Assembly (NCBI GenBank): GCA_902472555.1
Contig: CABROF010000010.1
Location: forward strand, 1-42,991
DNA: 42,991 nt
Direction of reading: 5' to 3'
From: UMGS1851 sp900555605
GTDB lineage: Bacteria; Bacillota; Clostridia; UBA1212; UBA1255
A program made the position numbers and the translations under genes. Each line of letters starts with the position of its first letter. Within the stretch, counting starts at the first letter, position 1. This document shows positions 8,146-16,738 of this stretch, in pieces. Under the pieces are notes generated by a model that was not told the origin of the DNA, made no database searches, and saw nothing but the letters and a program-made list of their open reading frames with translations.

Positions 8146-9144
8146 ATGTACCATTCCGTTTTAGATATACGGGAAACACAAGCTGCCGTAAAATATGTGA
8201 AAGACTATTTCGAAGATGCGCTTGCAAAAGCGCTGCATCTGATGCGGGTGACGGCGCCGTTGTTTGTCCCGCCGCAATCCGGACTCAATGATTGTCTGAA
8301 CGGTACGGAACGGCCGGTGCAATTCGATCTTCTGGAAACCGGCGAGGAGGTCCAGATCGTCCAGTCCCTTGCAAAATGGAAGCGATATGCCTTAGGCAGA
8401 TACGGCTTTATTCCCGGAGAAGGCCTTTATACGGATATGAACGCGATTCGGAGAGATGAAATTACCGACGCTCTGCATTCTGTTTATGTCGATCAATGGG
8501 ATTGGGAAAAAGTAATTGCCAAGGAAGACCGTACCCCTGAAACACTCCGGCAGACCGTGGATGCCATTTACGAAGTGTTAAAGCGGACGGAAAAGGAAGT
8601 ACTCCGGACTTTCCCGAAATTGGCTCCGCAATATCAGGAATATGCGCTGCCGGACAAGATTACATATATTACTGCACAGGAATTGGAGGATTTGTATCCT
8701 GACCTATCTCCGAAAGAGCGGGAAAATGTTTATACCCGCCGATGCGGCGCACTCTGTCTGATCGGAATCGGTGATACGCTCCGTTCCGGCATAAAACACG
8801 ACGGCAGATCTCCGGATTATGACGATTGGACGCTGAACTGTGATATTTTACTGTATTATCCTGTTATGGATATTGCTTTTGAGATCTCAAGCATGGGCAT
8901 TCGCGTGGATGCCGCGGCATTGACCGCACAGCTCTCAAAGGCCGGCTGTGAAGACCGTGCACAGCTTCCCTTTCACCGGTCGGTTCTGAACGGCACGCTT
9001 CCCTACACCATCGGAGGCGGCATCGGGCAATCGCGGCTGTGTATGTATTTTCTGCGTAAAATGCATATCGGAGAGGTACAGGTATCCGTCTGGCCGGAGA
9101 CTCAGGAAAAGGAGATGCGGAAAAAGGGCTGCTATTTATTATAA
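8146..9144 (+). CDS. asnA: Aspartate-ammonia ligase (AsnA-type asparagine synthetase)
   Basis: 332 residues, full length for AsnA. It makes asparagine from aspartate, ammonia and ATP (forming AMP) and has the class II aminoacyl-tRNA synthetase fold. Recognisable stretches are SGLNDCLNGTERPV near the start, AKWKRYALGRYGFIPGEGLYTDMNAIRRDE in the middle (read in parts), DQWDWEKVI, and near the C-terminus GGGIGQSRLCMYFLRKMHIGEVQVSVWP. The ribosome site AAGGGAG lies 8 nt before ATG 8146. It stands alone behind its own promoter and fits with the ammonium-assimilation genes about 10 kb away. Confidence 0.95.
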   Translation: MYHSVLDIRETQAAVKYVKDYFEDALAKALHLMRVTAPLFVPPQSGLNDCLNGTERPVQFDLLETGEEVQIVQSLAKWKRYALGRYGFIPGEGLYTDMNAIRRDEITDALHSVYVDQWDWEKVIAKEDRTPETLRQTVDAIYEVLKRTEKEVLRTFPKLAPQYQEYALPDKITYITAQELEDLYPDLSPKERENVYTRRCGALCLIGIGDTLRSGIKHDGRSPDYDDWTLNCDILLYYPVMDIAFEISSMGIRVDAAALTAQLSKAGCEDRAQLPFHRSVLNGTLPYTIGGGIGQSRLCMYFLRKMHIGEVQVSVWPETQEKEMRKKGCYLL

Positions 9145-9193
9145 AACGATGATACGGACAAGAGAGGTCCGTCCGGAATGCCCTTGAATCAAA

Positions 9194-9883
9194 ATGAGAG
9201 CAATGATCAATTATTTTAAAAAAAATAGATATATTTTTCTGCCTCTCAGCATTGTTTTTCTGCTGCAGTTCTTAACATATTACGGCACAAAAGCAATCAC
9301 CGCGTCCTTTCATGCACACGATCTGACAACAGCCTTTGACCGCGCGGTACCACTGATTCCCTGGTTTATTTATATTTATTTAGGAAGCTACGCGTTTTGG
9401 ATTATCAACTATTTGCTGGCATCAAAGGCCGGCAGGAAACATTTCTATGCAGTCACAGCATGCGCACTGCTCTGTTATCTCGTATGCGCCGTCATATTTA
9501 TTGTATTTCCCACCACCTATGAGCGGCCGGAATTGATCGCGCATACTTTTTCCGAAAAACTCATAAATTATGTATTCAGTGTGGACACGCCCGTTAATTT
9601 ATTCCCGTCCATGCATTGTCTGCTCAGCTGGGTCTGTTATATCTGCGTACGGGGCAAAAAACAGATTTCTGCCGCATACCGCGTATTTTCCTTGATTTTC
9701 GCCATTTTGGTCTGTGTCTCCACACAGGTCGTCAAGCAGCATTATGTTGTCGATATTTTCGGTGGGATTCTGATTGCGGAGCTGATGTGGCTGATTGTAA
9801 AAAAGGCAAGGCTTTACCGCGTAACTTACAGTATTTTTGAAAGGAGACGCCTTGAAAAAAGAAAGCATGCACCGCGACAGTGA
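9194..9883 (+). CDS. PAP2-family membrane phosphatase / phosphotransferase
   Basis: 229 residues, about six membrane segments. The PAP2 active-site motifs are present: LFPSMH (H141) and STQVVKQHYVVDIFGG (H183, D187). The usual SR pair of the third motif is ST here, as in the inositol-phosphorylceramide-synthase-like branch. The likely role is dephosphorylating or exchanging a lipid phosphate head group. ATG 9194 and ATG 9203 (MINYFKK) are both possible; GAGAG lies just before the second. Its 3' end overlaps the next gene, a flippase-like protein, so the two form a pair. No promoter was found in the 49 bp after asnA, so read-through from asnA is possible. Confidence 0.8.
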   Translation: MRAMINYFKKNRYIFLPLSIVFLLQFLTYYGTKAITASFHAHDLTTAFDRAVPLIPWFIYIYLGSYAFWIINYLLASKAGRKHFYAVTACALLCYLVCAVIFIVFPTTYERPELIAHTFSEKLINYVFSVDTPVNLFPSMHCLLSWVCYICVRGKKQISAAYRVFSLIFAILVCVSTQVVKQHYVVDIFGGILIAELMWLIVKKARLYRVTYSIFERRRLEKRKHAPRQ

Positions 9884-10973
9884 ACGGCGGCGTCGTTGGG
9901 CTGATAAAATGAAAAAACGCAAAAGGCGGATAAAGTATACACTGAATACTTTATTCATTCTCCTTCTCTTGGGCGGAACCGGTTATATTTTATTCAAAGA
10001 TCAAGAAATTCCACAGATTCTTGATACCATGTCGGAAGCGAATCCCTTTCTTCTGCTGCTGGGGCTTGCCATGGTGTTTTTCTTTGTTTGCAGTGAATCT
10101 GTAATCATTAAATATCTGATGAAGTCGTTCAAATGCTTTGTGCCCTTCACTCGGTGTATCCAATATTCGTTTATTGGTTTTTTCTTTTCCTCCATTACGC
10201 CCTCTGCCTCCGGCGGGCAGCCGCTGCAGGTCTATTACATGGGACGGGACGGAATCGATATTGCAGTATCCACGTTGGTGCTGCTGGTTGTTACAATGGT
10301 ATACAAGCTGGTTCTGGTGCTGCTCTGCCTGGTTGTCTTTCTCACAAAAGGCGCTTTTATTGCAGCACATATCGACGGTGCGTTCCGATATATTCTTTAT
10401 ATCGGCATTATACTGAACGCTTTCCTGGTTATTCTGATGGGGGTATTAATTTTCTCTCCTTCTCTTGCAGAAAAAGCCGTAAAAAAAATAATTCCGTTTT
10501 TGGGCAGAATCAGACTCGTCCGGAGACCGGAAAAGCGGCTGGAAAAAACCCTGCGTTCGATTGAAAAATACCGCTACGGTTCTCATTACATGAAAACGCA
10601 TATATCGGTGCTTTGCAATGTATTTCTGATCACAGTATTTCAAAGACTTTGTTTTTTTATCATTCCGTATCTGGTATATAAAGCCTTCGGACTCAGCGGC
10701 ACCTCAGCCTATGAAATCATTACACTGCAGATATTAATCGCATTAGCTGTAGATATCCTCCCTTTTCCCGGAGGCATCGGAATTAATGAAAATAGCTTTG
10801 TCGCTTTATACGTTCCGATTTTCGGGGAAGCGCTTATTTTACCCGGCATGCTGCTGAGCCGCGGCATTAACTTTTATGCGCTGGTTATAATCAGTGCATG
10901 CTTTACCGTATATGCGCATTTTAACCGAAAAAAATTCGGAGCTGCGGAACATACAAAAATAAGCCAAAAATAA
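9852..10973 (+). CDS. Lysylphosphatidylglycerol synthase TM-region / UPF0104-type membrane protein
   Basis: About 373 residues, an MprF N-terminal-like integral membrane family (PF03706 type) with roughly eight membrane segments and a basic N-terminus (RRRRWADKMKKRKRR). Key stretches are SSITPSASGGQPLQVYYMGRDGI and DILPFPGGIGINENSF, typical of the family. The family is linked to lipid or lipid-sugar translocation. I prefer TTG 9852 as the start: GAAAGGAG (9839-9846) ends 5 nt before it, whereas the upstream TTG 9837 has no ribosome site. The start overlaps the PAP2 gene by 32 bp, so translational coupling is likely. Confidence 0.82.
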   Translation: MKKESMHRDSERRRRWADKMKKRKRRIKYTLNTLFILLLLGGTGYILFKDQEIPQILDTMSEANPFLLLLGLAMVFFFVCSESVIIKYLMKSFKCFVPFTRCIQYSFIGFFFSSITPSASGGQPLQVYYMGRDGIDIAVSTLVLLVVTMVYKLVLVLLCLVVFLTKGAFIAAHIDGAFRYILYIGIILNAFLVILMGVLIFSPSLAEKAVKKIIPFLGRIRLVRRPEKRLEKTLRSIEKYRYGSHYMKTHISVLCNVFLITVFQRLCFFIIPYLVYKAFGLSGTSAYEIITLQILIALAVDILPFPGGIGINENSFVALYVPIFGEALILPGMLLSRGINFYALVIISACFTVYAHFNRKKFGAAEHTKISQK

Positions 10974-10974
10974 A

Positions 10975-11001
10975 CGGCCAGTCCGAAGTTTGGACTGGCC
11001 G
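10975..11001. terminator. Terminator between convergent flippase-like and amidase genes
   Basis: Perfect 10-bp inverted repeat, CGGCCAGTCC (10975-10984) and GGACTGGCCG (10992-11001). The T-rich tail (TTTATTTTT) is on the minus strand, so it mainly serves the amidase gene; the plus-strand gene ends at its edge. Confidence 0.75.
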
Positions 11002-11026
11002 CAGAAAGCAGCGTTAAGCGCCAGGC

Positions 11027-12577
11027 TTACCAGCGGCGTTTTTTTCCGTTTCTTCCCCGCAGGATCAGGATCACAATAATCACAATCAGCAGAAGGATAA
11101 TGGTAATCATGATCACATACTCTAATATCTTTTTGATATCCTTTGTATCAGAAGCACCGGGCTGCTCTGTAGCAGGCGCACTCGTAGTGCCGGGGTTCTC
11201 TGTCTGATCTCCGGCTGCAGTTCCGGAGGGCGTCGGCGTAGGGACCGGCGGCTGTGTGGCAGACGTCTTTTCAAAGACCCAAGAAACTTCCGAAATCGTA
11301 TAGCAGTCATTTTCTACTGCAGTGTACGCTGCCCGCAGCTGATAAGAGTTTCCGACAACAGTATTTTCCAGCAATACGCTGCACCGGCCGTCCTCCTGAA
11401 AGGTCCCGGTTCCCAGTACAGTATCCCCGTTATAAAAGGTGACGGTTCCGGCAGGAAGCTGCCCTGCACCAAGATTCTCCGCAATGCAGTAGACGCGGTT
11501 CGTTGTAGAAGGCGCCCCTGCCTCTTCGGCAACATACAATTGCATTCCTGCAGACCTGGGCGTAATCGTTATTTTAACCGGCCTGGAGGAGTTCGGATAA
11601 TATGTCTCATCACAGCCCTTTGAAGCAGTGATGCTTACGGTGCCGACCCCGGTCATGGTTGCGCTGCCGTCCTCATGGAACGAAATAAGCCGCAGATTAT
11701 CCCCCTCAAAAAAATATTCTCCGCCGCCGCTGCCGCCGGAAGCCTGGAAGTTTACAATATCGCCGAATTGAAAGGTTTTGTTGGGCAACGTAAATTCTAT
11801 GGCGCTCTGCAGCTTTGTCTGTCCGTACGCTCCCGCTTCTCCGGAAGTACGCAGTTTAAGCTGATAGCTTTTTGCAATTCCCTGCGCAGCTGCCTCTCCA
11901 ATCTTGGCAACCGTGTCCGGATCCGATAATTTCCGAATATCATCTGCATTGGTCATAAAGCCGCACTCAATAATCATCCCCGGAATATTGCTGAGCACGG
12001 AACGCCGGATAACGCCGTAATAGTCGGACGGATTTCCGTTGGGGTATTTTACGGTATCATCATCTGCATAGGAGCGCGTCTTGCAGCCGCGGTTGCGCAG
12101 ACCGACCTGCGCCGTAAAATTTGCTAAAATGTTGTTTCCGACATCTTCTGCCTGTCTTTTCAGCTCCGGCCTGTATTCCCCGTTCGGCACATAAATTTCC
12201 GAGCCCGTAGCGGAGGCGGAATCCGCGGAATTGTTATGAACGCTGATAAAAAGATCCGCACCCCAATAAGAAATCAAACTTGTGCGGGCGCCGAAAGACA
12301 AATAGGTGTCATCCGAAATCCTGGTCATATAGACCTTGACACCTTCATATTTATCCAAAGCCGTCTTAATTGCATTTGCAATATTAAGATTTAACGTTTT
12401 TTCATAATGACCGGACTTATCCGCTCCCGGATCATGCCCGCCGTGTCCGGCGTCAAGAATAATAACCAAATCGTTCTCCGCCTGTACGGCTGTATTCGAA
12501 AAGCACAAACAGCCCCACAGAACGGTAAGTGCAGCAAAAAATGCGATAAATTGCCGGCCTCTTCCTCTGTAGCTCAT
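11027..12577 (-). CDS. Membrane-anchored N-acetylmuramoyl-L-alanine amidase (Amidase_3)
   Basis: 516 residues. A signal peptide (about 1-33) is followed by an Amidase_3 domain with intact zinc and catalytic residues: H45 (LDAGHGGHDPG), E59, H114 (SVHNNS) and E204 (IIECGFMTN). Two Ig-like/beta-sandwich regions (about 245-330 and 335-430) come next, then a Pro/Thr-rich spacer (about 435-475) and a C-terminal membrane helix (about 484-507) with a basic tail RGRNGKKRRW. It cleaves the bond between MurNAc and the stem peptide while tethered to the membrane or held until processing. The ribosome site AAAGGGG precedes ATG 12577 by 9 nt. It has its own promoter (12644-12672), and a GC-rich hairpin lies in its leader. 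Confidence 0.9.
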   Translation of the reverse strand: MSYRGRGRQFIAFFAALTVLWGCLCFSNTAVQAENDLVIILDAGHGGHDPGADKSGHYEKTLNLNIANAIKTALDKYEGVKVYMTRISDDTYLSFGARTSLISYWGADLFISVHNNSADSASATGSEIYVPNGEYRPELKRQAEDVGNNILANFTAQVGLRNRGCKTRSYADDDTVKYPNGNPSDYYGVIRRSVLSNIPGMIIECGFMTNADDIRKLSDPDTVAKIGEAAAQGIAKSYQLKLRTSGEAGAYGQTKLQSAIEFTLPNKTFQFGDIVNFQASGGSGGGEYFFEGDNLRLISFHEDGSATMTGVGTVSITASKGCDETYYPNSSRPVKITITPRSAGMQLYVAEEAGAPSTTNRVYCIAENLGAGQLPAGTVTFYNGDTVLGTGTFQEDGRCSVLLENTVVGNSYQLRAAYTAVENDCYTISEVSWVFEKTSATQPPVPTPTPSGTAAGDQTENPGTTSAPATEQPGASDTKDIKKILEYVIMITIILLLIVIIVILILRGRNGKKRRW

Positions 12578-12601
12578 TTTATTTATCCCCTTTCGTAAAA
12601 C

Positions 12602-12627
12602 GCGGCCTCCGCCTTGTCGGCGGCCGC
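12602..12627 (-). other. GC-rich hairpin in the amidase leader
   Basis: GCGGCC (12602-12607) pairs perfectly with GGCCGC (12622-12627), with three further pairs inside. On the minus-strand transcript it is followed by GTTTTACG and then the ribosome site. It may be a weak attenuator or a stabilising 5' structure. Confidence 0.45.
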
Positions 12628-12643
12628 ATAATGTGCGTTCCTA

Positions 12644-12672
12644 ATTATAAACGATTTTGTTCTATTCAGCAA
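12644..12672 (-). promoter_or_regulatory. Promoter of the amidase gene
   Basis: Minus-strand TTGCTG (12667-12672), 17-bp spacer, TATAAT (12644-12649). AT-rich sequence with no gene runs from here to the isomerase promoter. Confidence 0.65.
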
Positions 12673-12770
12673 ATCTGTTTTTTCGCATCAGCCTGTCAGA
12701 AGCGGTCTGTTCCGCCCCCATGCCGTTCCATTTTATTTACAGAAAAACCTTCTTATATAAAAACGCTTTG

Positions 12771-12787
12771 ATTAAAACGATTTAAAT
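12771..12787 (+). promoter_or_regulatory. LacI-family-type operator upstream of the isomerase-rhamnosidase operon
   Basis: ATTAAAACGATTTAAAT: a near-palindrome centred on CG (TTAAAA-CG-ATTTAA), the usual layout of LacI/GalR-family operators. The 14 nt TAAAACGATTTAAA recur exactly, inverted, at 19117-19130 before the SGNH esterase gene. It differs from a CcpA cre site at the two symmetrical G and C positions. It lies about 75 bp upstream of the -35 box, with a partial copy (ATATTTTAAATC type) near 12820-12831. Confidence 0.55.
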
Positions 12788-12862
12788 AAAATATCTAATA
12801 ATATTTTTATATTATAACATATTTTAAATCATGTCAATATAAATAATTTATTATTAACTTCA

Positions 12863-12891
12863 TTGACTTCACAAAATTCATATGTTAAAAT
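12863..12891 (+). promoter_or_regulatory. Promoter of the isomerase-rhamnosidase operon
   Basis: TTGACT (12863-12868), 17-bp spacer, TAAAAT (12886-12891). The ATG that could begin a longer reading frame at 12882 overlaps the -10 box, so it cannot be the translation start. Confidence 0.7.
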
Positions 12892-12932
12892 GCAATCCAA
12901 ACTATCAATTCTTTTGTTCAGGAGGTACTGTA

Positions 12933-13919
12933 ATGTATCAATATTCAGTAATTTTAGGGAATGTAGGACAATGCTCCGATCGTTATATGACATGCGGTTA
13001 CGGCCGGACCTATGAGATTCCGGAGCTGTTTGAACGCGTAGCCTCAATCGAAGGTGTGACAGGCATTGAATATATCGGAAACTGGCATGTTTCGGATGCC
13101 ACGATCCATCTGATCGCGGATCTTAGGAAGCAATACGGATTTGAATCCGTTGCCATTATTCCCGACCATTTCGGTTCCCCTGTCTGGGGAAAAGGCGCTT
13201 TCACCGCGCCGGATCCCGCAGTGCGCAAAAAGGCCGTACAGGAGACGCTGAAAATGGCGGAATTCGCCAGAGCGCTGGATTGCGGCATAATCAGTATCTG
13301 GAACGGGCAGGATGGGTATGACTATCCCCTCCAGGCAGACTACATAGATGCGGCAAAGTGGCTGGCCGAAGGGCTCGGAGAATGCTGCACGCTTGCCCCG
13401 GACATCAGGTTTTCTCTGGAATACAAGCCCAAAGAGCCGCGCTGCCACTGCTTCATTCCCAATGTGTGGGCCGCGCTGACCCTCATTGCGGAAAGCCATA
13501 TGCCGAATTTAGGAGTTACCATTGATGTCGGACATTCTCTTGAAGCATATGAGAATGTATCCGAGGCGGTCTGCGCCGCCATGGCACGCGGAAAAATGTT
13601 CCACTTCCACATGAATGACAACTGGCGGCTCTGGGACGACGACATGATCGCAGGCTCTGTCCACACCATTGAATATCTTGAGCTTTTTTACTGGCTCCGA
13701 AAACTGGACTACAGCGGGTATATTTCTACCGATCAGTATCCTTACCGTGAAGACAGCCGGGACGCCGTGGAACAAACGGTAAAATGGATGCGTACCTTCC
13801 AAAAGGTCGCAGAATCTCTGGACATGGCACGCGTCCAGGAAATTCTGAACCGGAATGATGCCGTTGCATCCAGCGCGTACCTGCGCGAAGTAATGTTCGG
13901 TTCTTATCTGCAGAATTAA
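12933..13919 (+). CDS. Sugar isomerase/epimerase, xylose-isomerase-like TIM barrel (possibly rhamnose isomerase-like)
   Basis: 328 residues from ATG 12933, chosen because AGGAGG (12920-12925) is 7 nt upstream; the longer frame from 12882 overlaps the promoter. A TIM-barrel metal-dependent sugar isomerase/epimerase (AP endonuclease 2-like family). Candidate metal ligands lie in SLEYKPKEPR (Glu), TIDVGHS (Asp, His), FHFHMNDNW and WDDDMIAGS. The FHF...DDD..AGS layout recalls Pseudomonas stutzeri-type L-rhamnose isomerases, and the next gene is an alpha-L-rhamnosidase, so isomerising released rhamnose is a reasonable guess (inference). There is no signal peptide. It is 18 bp upstream of the rhamnosidase gene in the same operon. 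Confidence 0.8.
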   Translation: MYQYSVILGNVGQCSDRYMTCGYGRTYEIPELFERVASIEGVTGIEYIGNWHVSDATIHLIADLRKQYGFESVAIIPDHFGSPVWGKGAFTAPDPAVRKKAVQETLKMAEFARALDCGIISIWNGQDGYDYPLQADYIDAAKWLAEGLGECCTLAPDIRFSLEYKPKEPRCHCFIPNVWAALTLIAESHMPNLGVTIDVGHSLEAYENVSEAVCAAMARGKMFHFHMNDNWRLWDDDMIAGSVHTIEYLELFYWLRKLDYSGYISTDQYPYREDSRDAVEQTVKWMRTFQKVAESLDMARVQEILNRNDAVASSAYLREVMFGSYLQN

Positions 13920-13937
13920 CGGAAAGGATATTATACG

Positions 13938-16535
13938 ATGTTACAACCATATCAATTCAGAGTTGATTACGGAAAGCTGCAGCATGACAGCCGCTTCCGG
14001 ATCACAGATTCAAAAACGCCGGTTATTTCCTGGGCCGTGATGTCCGATCGTCCGGATTCTTACCAGACCGCATATCGGATTGCGTTTTCTTCCTCGGACA
14101 AAATGCTCTGGCAGACAGACTGGATCGAAAGCGCAAAACAGGAAACGGTTTACGCAGGTCCGCCGCTTCCCTTCGGATGCAGAATCTATTTTACCGTAGA
14201 AATCAAAGATCAGCAGGGGTCGGTCAGTGAAAAAGCAGGCGATTATTTTTACTGCGGCCAGACAGATCATTGGGAAGCGGGCTGGATCGCTGCTTCCGTA
14301 CAAGCCTCACGCCGGGCGGTTTGTTTTCAAAAAAGCTTTATGATTACAAAACCGATCCTTTCTGCCTATTGTATGGTGTGCGGATTAGGATATCATAAAA
14401 TAAAGCTGAACGGAAAAGCACCGGACCCCTCCCTGCTGGATCCGGCCCATGCCGACTATTCCCAAGTGTGCTATTATGTGCTGCTGCCGGAAATAGAAAG
14501 CACGCTTCGGGAAGGGGAAAACGAAATCAGTATTGAAATCGGAGACGGCTGGCGTCATCTGGATAGTGCCTTTATTAAAAGCAATATCGGCGACAGAAAG
14601 CTCTCGTTTGACGGCGTTCCCCAGGTATCCGCAATGTTCCGTATCCTTTATACAGACGGAACATCCGATACGATTATGACAGACGAAACCTGGAGCTGGT
14701 CACACACGCCGATCCTTTCAAATAATATTTATGACGGAACGATTTACGACGCAAACAGCACGGCACAGCCTGACACACGGGCTGCTTTGCCGACACACGC
14801 CGCATCGGCAAAGCAGCCGGCGTGCGCTGTGCCCTCTCCGCTTCAGCCCGGTGCACAGTACGGGATGCGCGTACAAACGCTGGAGCCCATCCGTGAAAAA
14901 GAAGTTTACCATCCGTTATCTGTTACACAGCTGGAGGGACCTGATGGCCTACCCCGCTATCTCGTTGATTTCGGCCAAAATATCGCCGGAATCGTCCGTC
15001 TGAAACTGCCGGAACGGATGCAGGCAGGCCAGACGATTCAAATCGTCCACGGTGAATTTTTGGATGAAGACGGCTCAATTTATACAGCACCCCTGAGAGA
15101 GGCAAAATGCACGGATATTTATATTGCCTCCGGAGACGGGCGCGATCTCGCGCAGTGGCAGCCGGAATTTACCTATCACGGATTCCGATATATACAGGTA
15201 GACGGCTATGGTTCCATTCTGAAAAAATCTGCAGTCACAGCAATCGCGATTTATACGGACATTCAAAGCGAAAGCTTTTTCACCTGCGGCAGTGCTCTCA
15301 TCAATCAAATACATAAAAATGCGGTGCAGACAGAAAAATCAAATATTCACAGTATTCTGACAGACTGTCCCCAGCGGAACGAACGACTCGGATGGATGAA
15401 CGACGCTACGGTCCGCTTTGAAGAAACCCCTTATAACTTTGATATCGGAAGAATTTTTCCGAAGGTGGTCCGTGATCTGATCTGCGTACAGGATGGCAGC
15501 GGCGCCATCACCTGCACAGCGCCTTTTGTCGTCGGCGGCAGGCCGGCAGATCCGGTGTGCTCCTCCTTTCTGGTAGCAGGTATGCAGGCTGCCATGCACA
15601 CGGGAAACCTTGCGATCCTGAAAGAAGCCTATCCCCATTATAAAGCTTGGCAGCAGTGTCTTTTAGACCACAGTGACGGCTATATCGTGAACTACAGCTA
15701 TTACGGCGATTGGGCAGGTCCGTCCTATGCCTGTCACAGCGAGGAAATCGCGGTTTCCGCCGTTACACCCGGCATTCTGATTTCTACGGGATATTCCTAT
15801 TTAAACTGTTTGCTGCTGTCAAAAATGGCTGGTTTTCTCTCTTATAAGCAGGAACAGGCAGATTATGAGCAGCTTGCCGCGCAGATCCGCAGTGCGTTTC
15901 TGAAAAAATGGTTTGACCCGGAAAGCGCCCGGGTGGATGCGGGCTCTCAGGCCAGCCAGGCGTTTGCACTATGGCTCGGATTGATCCCGGAAGCGTACAC
16001 CCAGAAAGCTGCTGATCTGATCCATGCAGATTTAACGGCCCGTCATTATCAAATCACCACGGGAAACCTATGCACCCGCTACCTGATGGATGTTCTGGCA
16101 CAATACGGATACATTGATGATGCATATGCAATCATTACCAGAGAAACATATCCCTCCATCGGTTATATGATTCAAAATGAAGCGACCACGATCTGGGAAC
16201 GCTTTGAACTGAAAAAGAATCCGGATATGAACTCTCACAACCATCCCATGTACGGAGCGGTAGATTATTGGTTTTATGCATACCTATGCGGAATTCGACC
16301 GACGGCGCCGGGATGGGAAGCTGCTGAAATTAAGCCGTACTATCCTTCTCAGCTGTTGTCCGCCCACGCATCCGTGGATACCGTGAAGGGGCCGATCACA
16401 GTCAAATGGGTAAAACGATACGGCGCACTCCATCTGTATGTATCCGTTCCCTTTGGGGTAACGGCTGAAATCCATACAAAGGATGGCATTGTCAAAGCCG
16501 GCAGCGGTACACATCATTATACTTGGCCCTTGTAA
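13938..16535 (+). CDS. Alpha-L-rhamnosidase, glycoside hydrolase family 78
   Basis: 865 residues, full length for GH78. It hydrolyses terminal alpha-L-rhamnose from glycosides. Order: N-terminal beta-sandwich domains (about 1-330, including WEAGWIAA and EIGDGWRH), then an (alpha/alpha)6 barrel with the GH78 signature TDCPQRNERLGWMNDA (acidic residues D476, E482, D489), PFVVGGRPADPV, DWAGP, and ATTIWERF (E754, the expected catalytic base position), ending with a small beta domain. There is no signal peptide, so it should act on imported oligosaccharides or plant glycosides in the cytosol. GGAAAGGA precedes the ATG. No transporter or rhamnulose kinase is in the window. Confidence 0.93.
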   Translation: MLQPYQFRVDYGKLQHDSRFRITDSKTPVISWAVMSDRPDSYQTAYRIAFSSSDKMLWQTDWIESAKQETVYAGPPLPFGCRIYFTVEIKDQQGSVSEKAGDYFYCGQTDHWEAGWIAASVQASRRAVCFQKSFMITKPILSAYCMVCGLGYHKIKLNGKAPDPSLLDPAHADYSQVCYYVLLPEIESTLREGENEISIEIGDGWRHLDSAFIKSNIGDRKLSFDGVPQVSAMFRILYTDGTSDTIMTDETWSWSHTPILSNNIYDGTIYDANSTAQPDTRAALPTHAASAKQPACAVPSPLQPGAQYGMRVQTLEPIREKEVYHPLSVTQLEGPDGLPRYLVDFGQNIAGIVRLKLPERMQAGQTIQIVHGEFLDEDGSIYTAPLREAKCTDIYIASGDGRDLAQWQPEFTYHGFRYIQVDGYGSILKKSAVTAIAIYTDIQSESFFTCGSALINQIHKNAVQTEKSNIHSILTDCPQRNERLGWMNDATVRFEETPYNFDIGRIFPKVVRDLICVQDGSGAITCTAPFVVGGRPADPVCSSFLVAGMQAAMHTGNLAILKEAYPHYKAWQQCLLDHSDGYIVNYSYYGDWAGPSYACHSEEIAVSAVTPGILISTGYSYLNCLLLSKMAGFLSYKQEQADYEQLAAQIRSAFLKKWFDPESARVDAGSQASQAFALWLGLIPEAYTQKAADLIHADLTARHYQITTGNLCTRYLMDVLAQYGYIDDAYAIITRETYPSIGYMIQNEATTIWERFELKKNPDMNSHNHPMYGAVDYWFYAYLCGIRPTAPGWEAAEIKPYYPSQLLSAHASVDTVKGPITVKWVKRYGALHLYVSVPFGVTAEIHTKDGIVKAGSGTHHYTWPL

Positions 16536-16593
16536 GCTGAATAAACAGGCATTATGCAGCGTTATGGCCGAATGGAATAAAAAAGAGCCGTTG

Positions 16594-16693
16594 ATATCAA
16601 TTGATATGCTCCCCTTATAGTAAGTAGACAGATCAAATGATAAAACTGTCGCTGTAAGGAGGAGCATATTTTATGGGACAACATTCAAAATAC
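16594..16693 (+). mobile_element. IS3-family insertion sequence remnant (left end plus start of orfA)
   Basis: About 100 bp containing what looks like an IS3/IS150-type end (CTCCCCTTATAGTAAGTAGA with GACAGATCAAATGATAAAAC after it), a strong ribosome site AAGGAGGAGC, and ATG 16673 opening MGQHSKY, the usual start of IS3-family OrfA. Homology stops abruptly at 16693, where a GC-rich hairpin begins; the open frame runs only 30 codons, to 16765, and overlaps the LacI gene end. The right end and orfB are absent. A 14-bp palindrome, ATATCAATTGATAT (16594-16607), marks the left edge. The identification rests on recalled family sequences, not a search. Confidence 0.55.
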
Positions 16694-16695
16694 TT

Positions 16696-16734
16696 GCCGG
16701 CCGGGACACCCTGCACAGGTCCGCCCCGGCCGGC
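16696..16734. terminator. GC-rich hairpin, probable terminator of the LacI-family gene
   Basis: Perfect 10-bp arms GCCGGCCGGG (16696-16705) and CCCGGCCGGC (16725-16734), 5 bp after the stop of the minus-strand regulator gene. On the minus strand AAGTATTTTG follows, a poor U-tract, so the termination role is likely but not certain. Confidence 0.5.
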
Positions 16735-16738
16735 TGCC

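Noticed and set aside
12648..12660. AAACGATTTT in the amidase promoter spacer as a third operator copy
   Set aside because: Only nine bases match and the palindrome is broken; expected by chance in AT-rich sequence.
12771..12787. CcpA catabolite-repression (cre) site
   Set aside because: The conserved G and C at the second positions of each half are both replaced (by T and A), symmetrically, which fits another LacI-family protein better.
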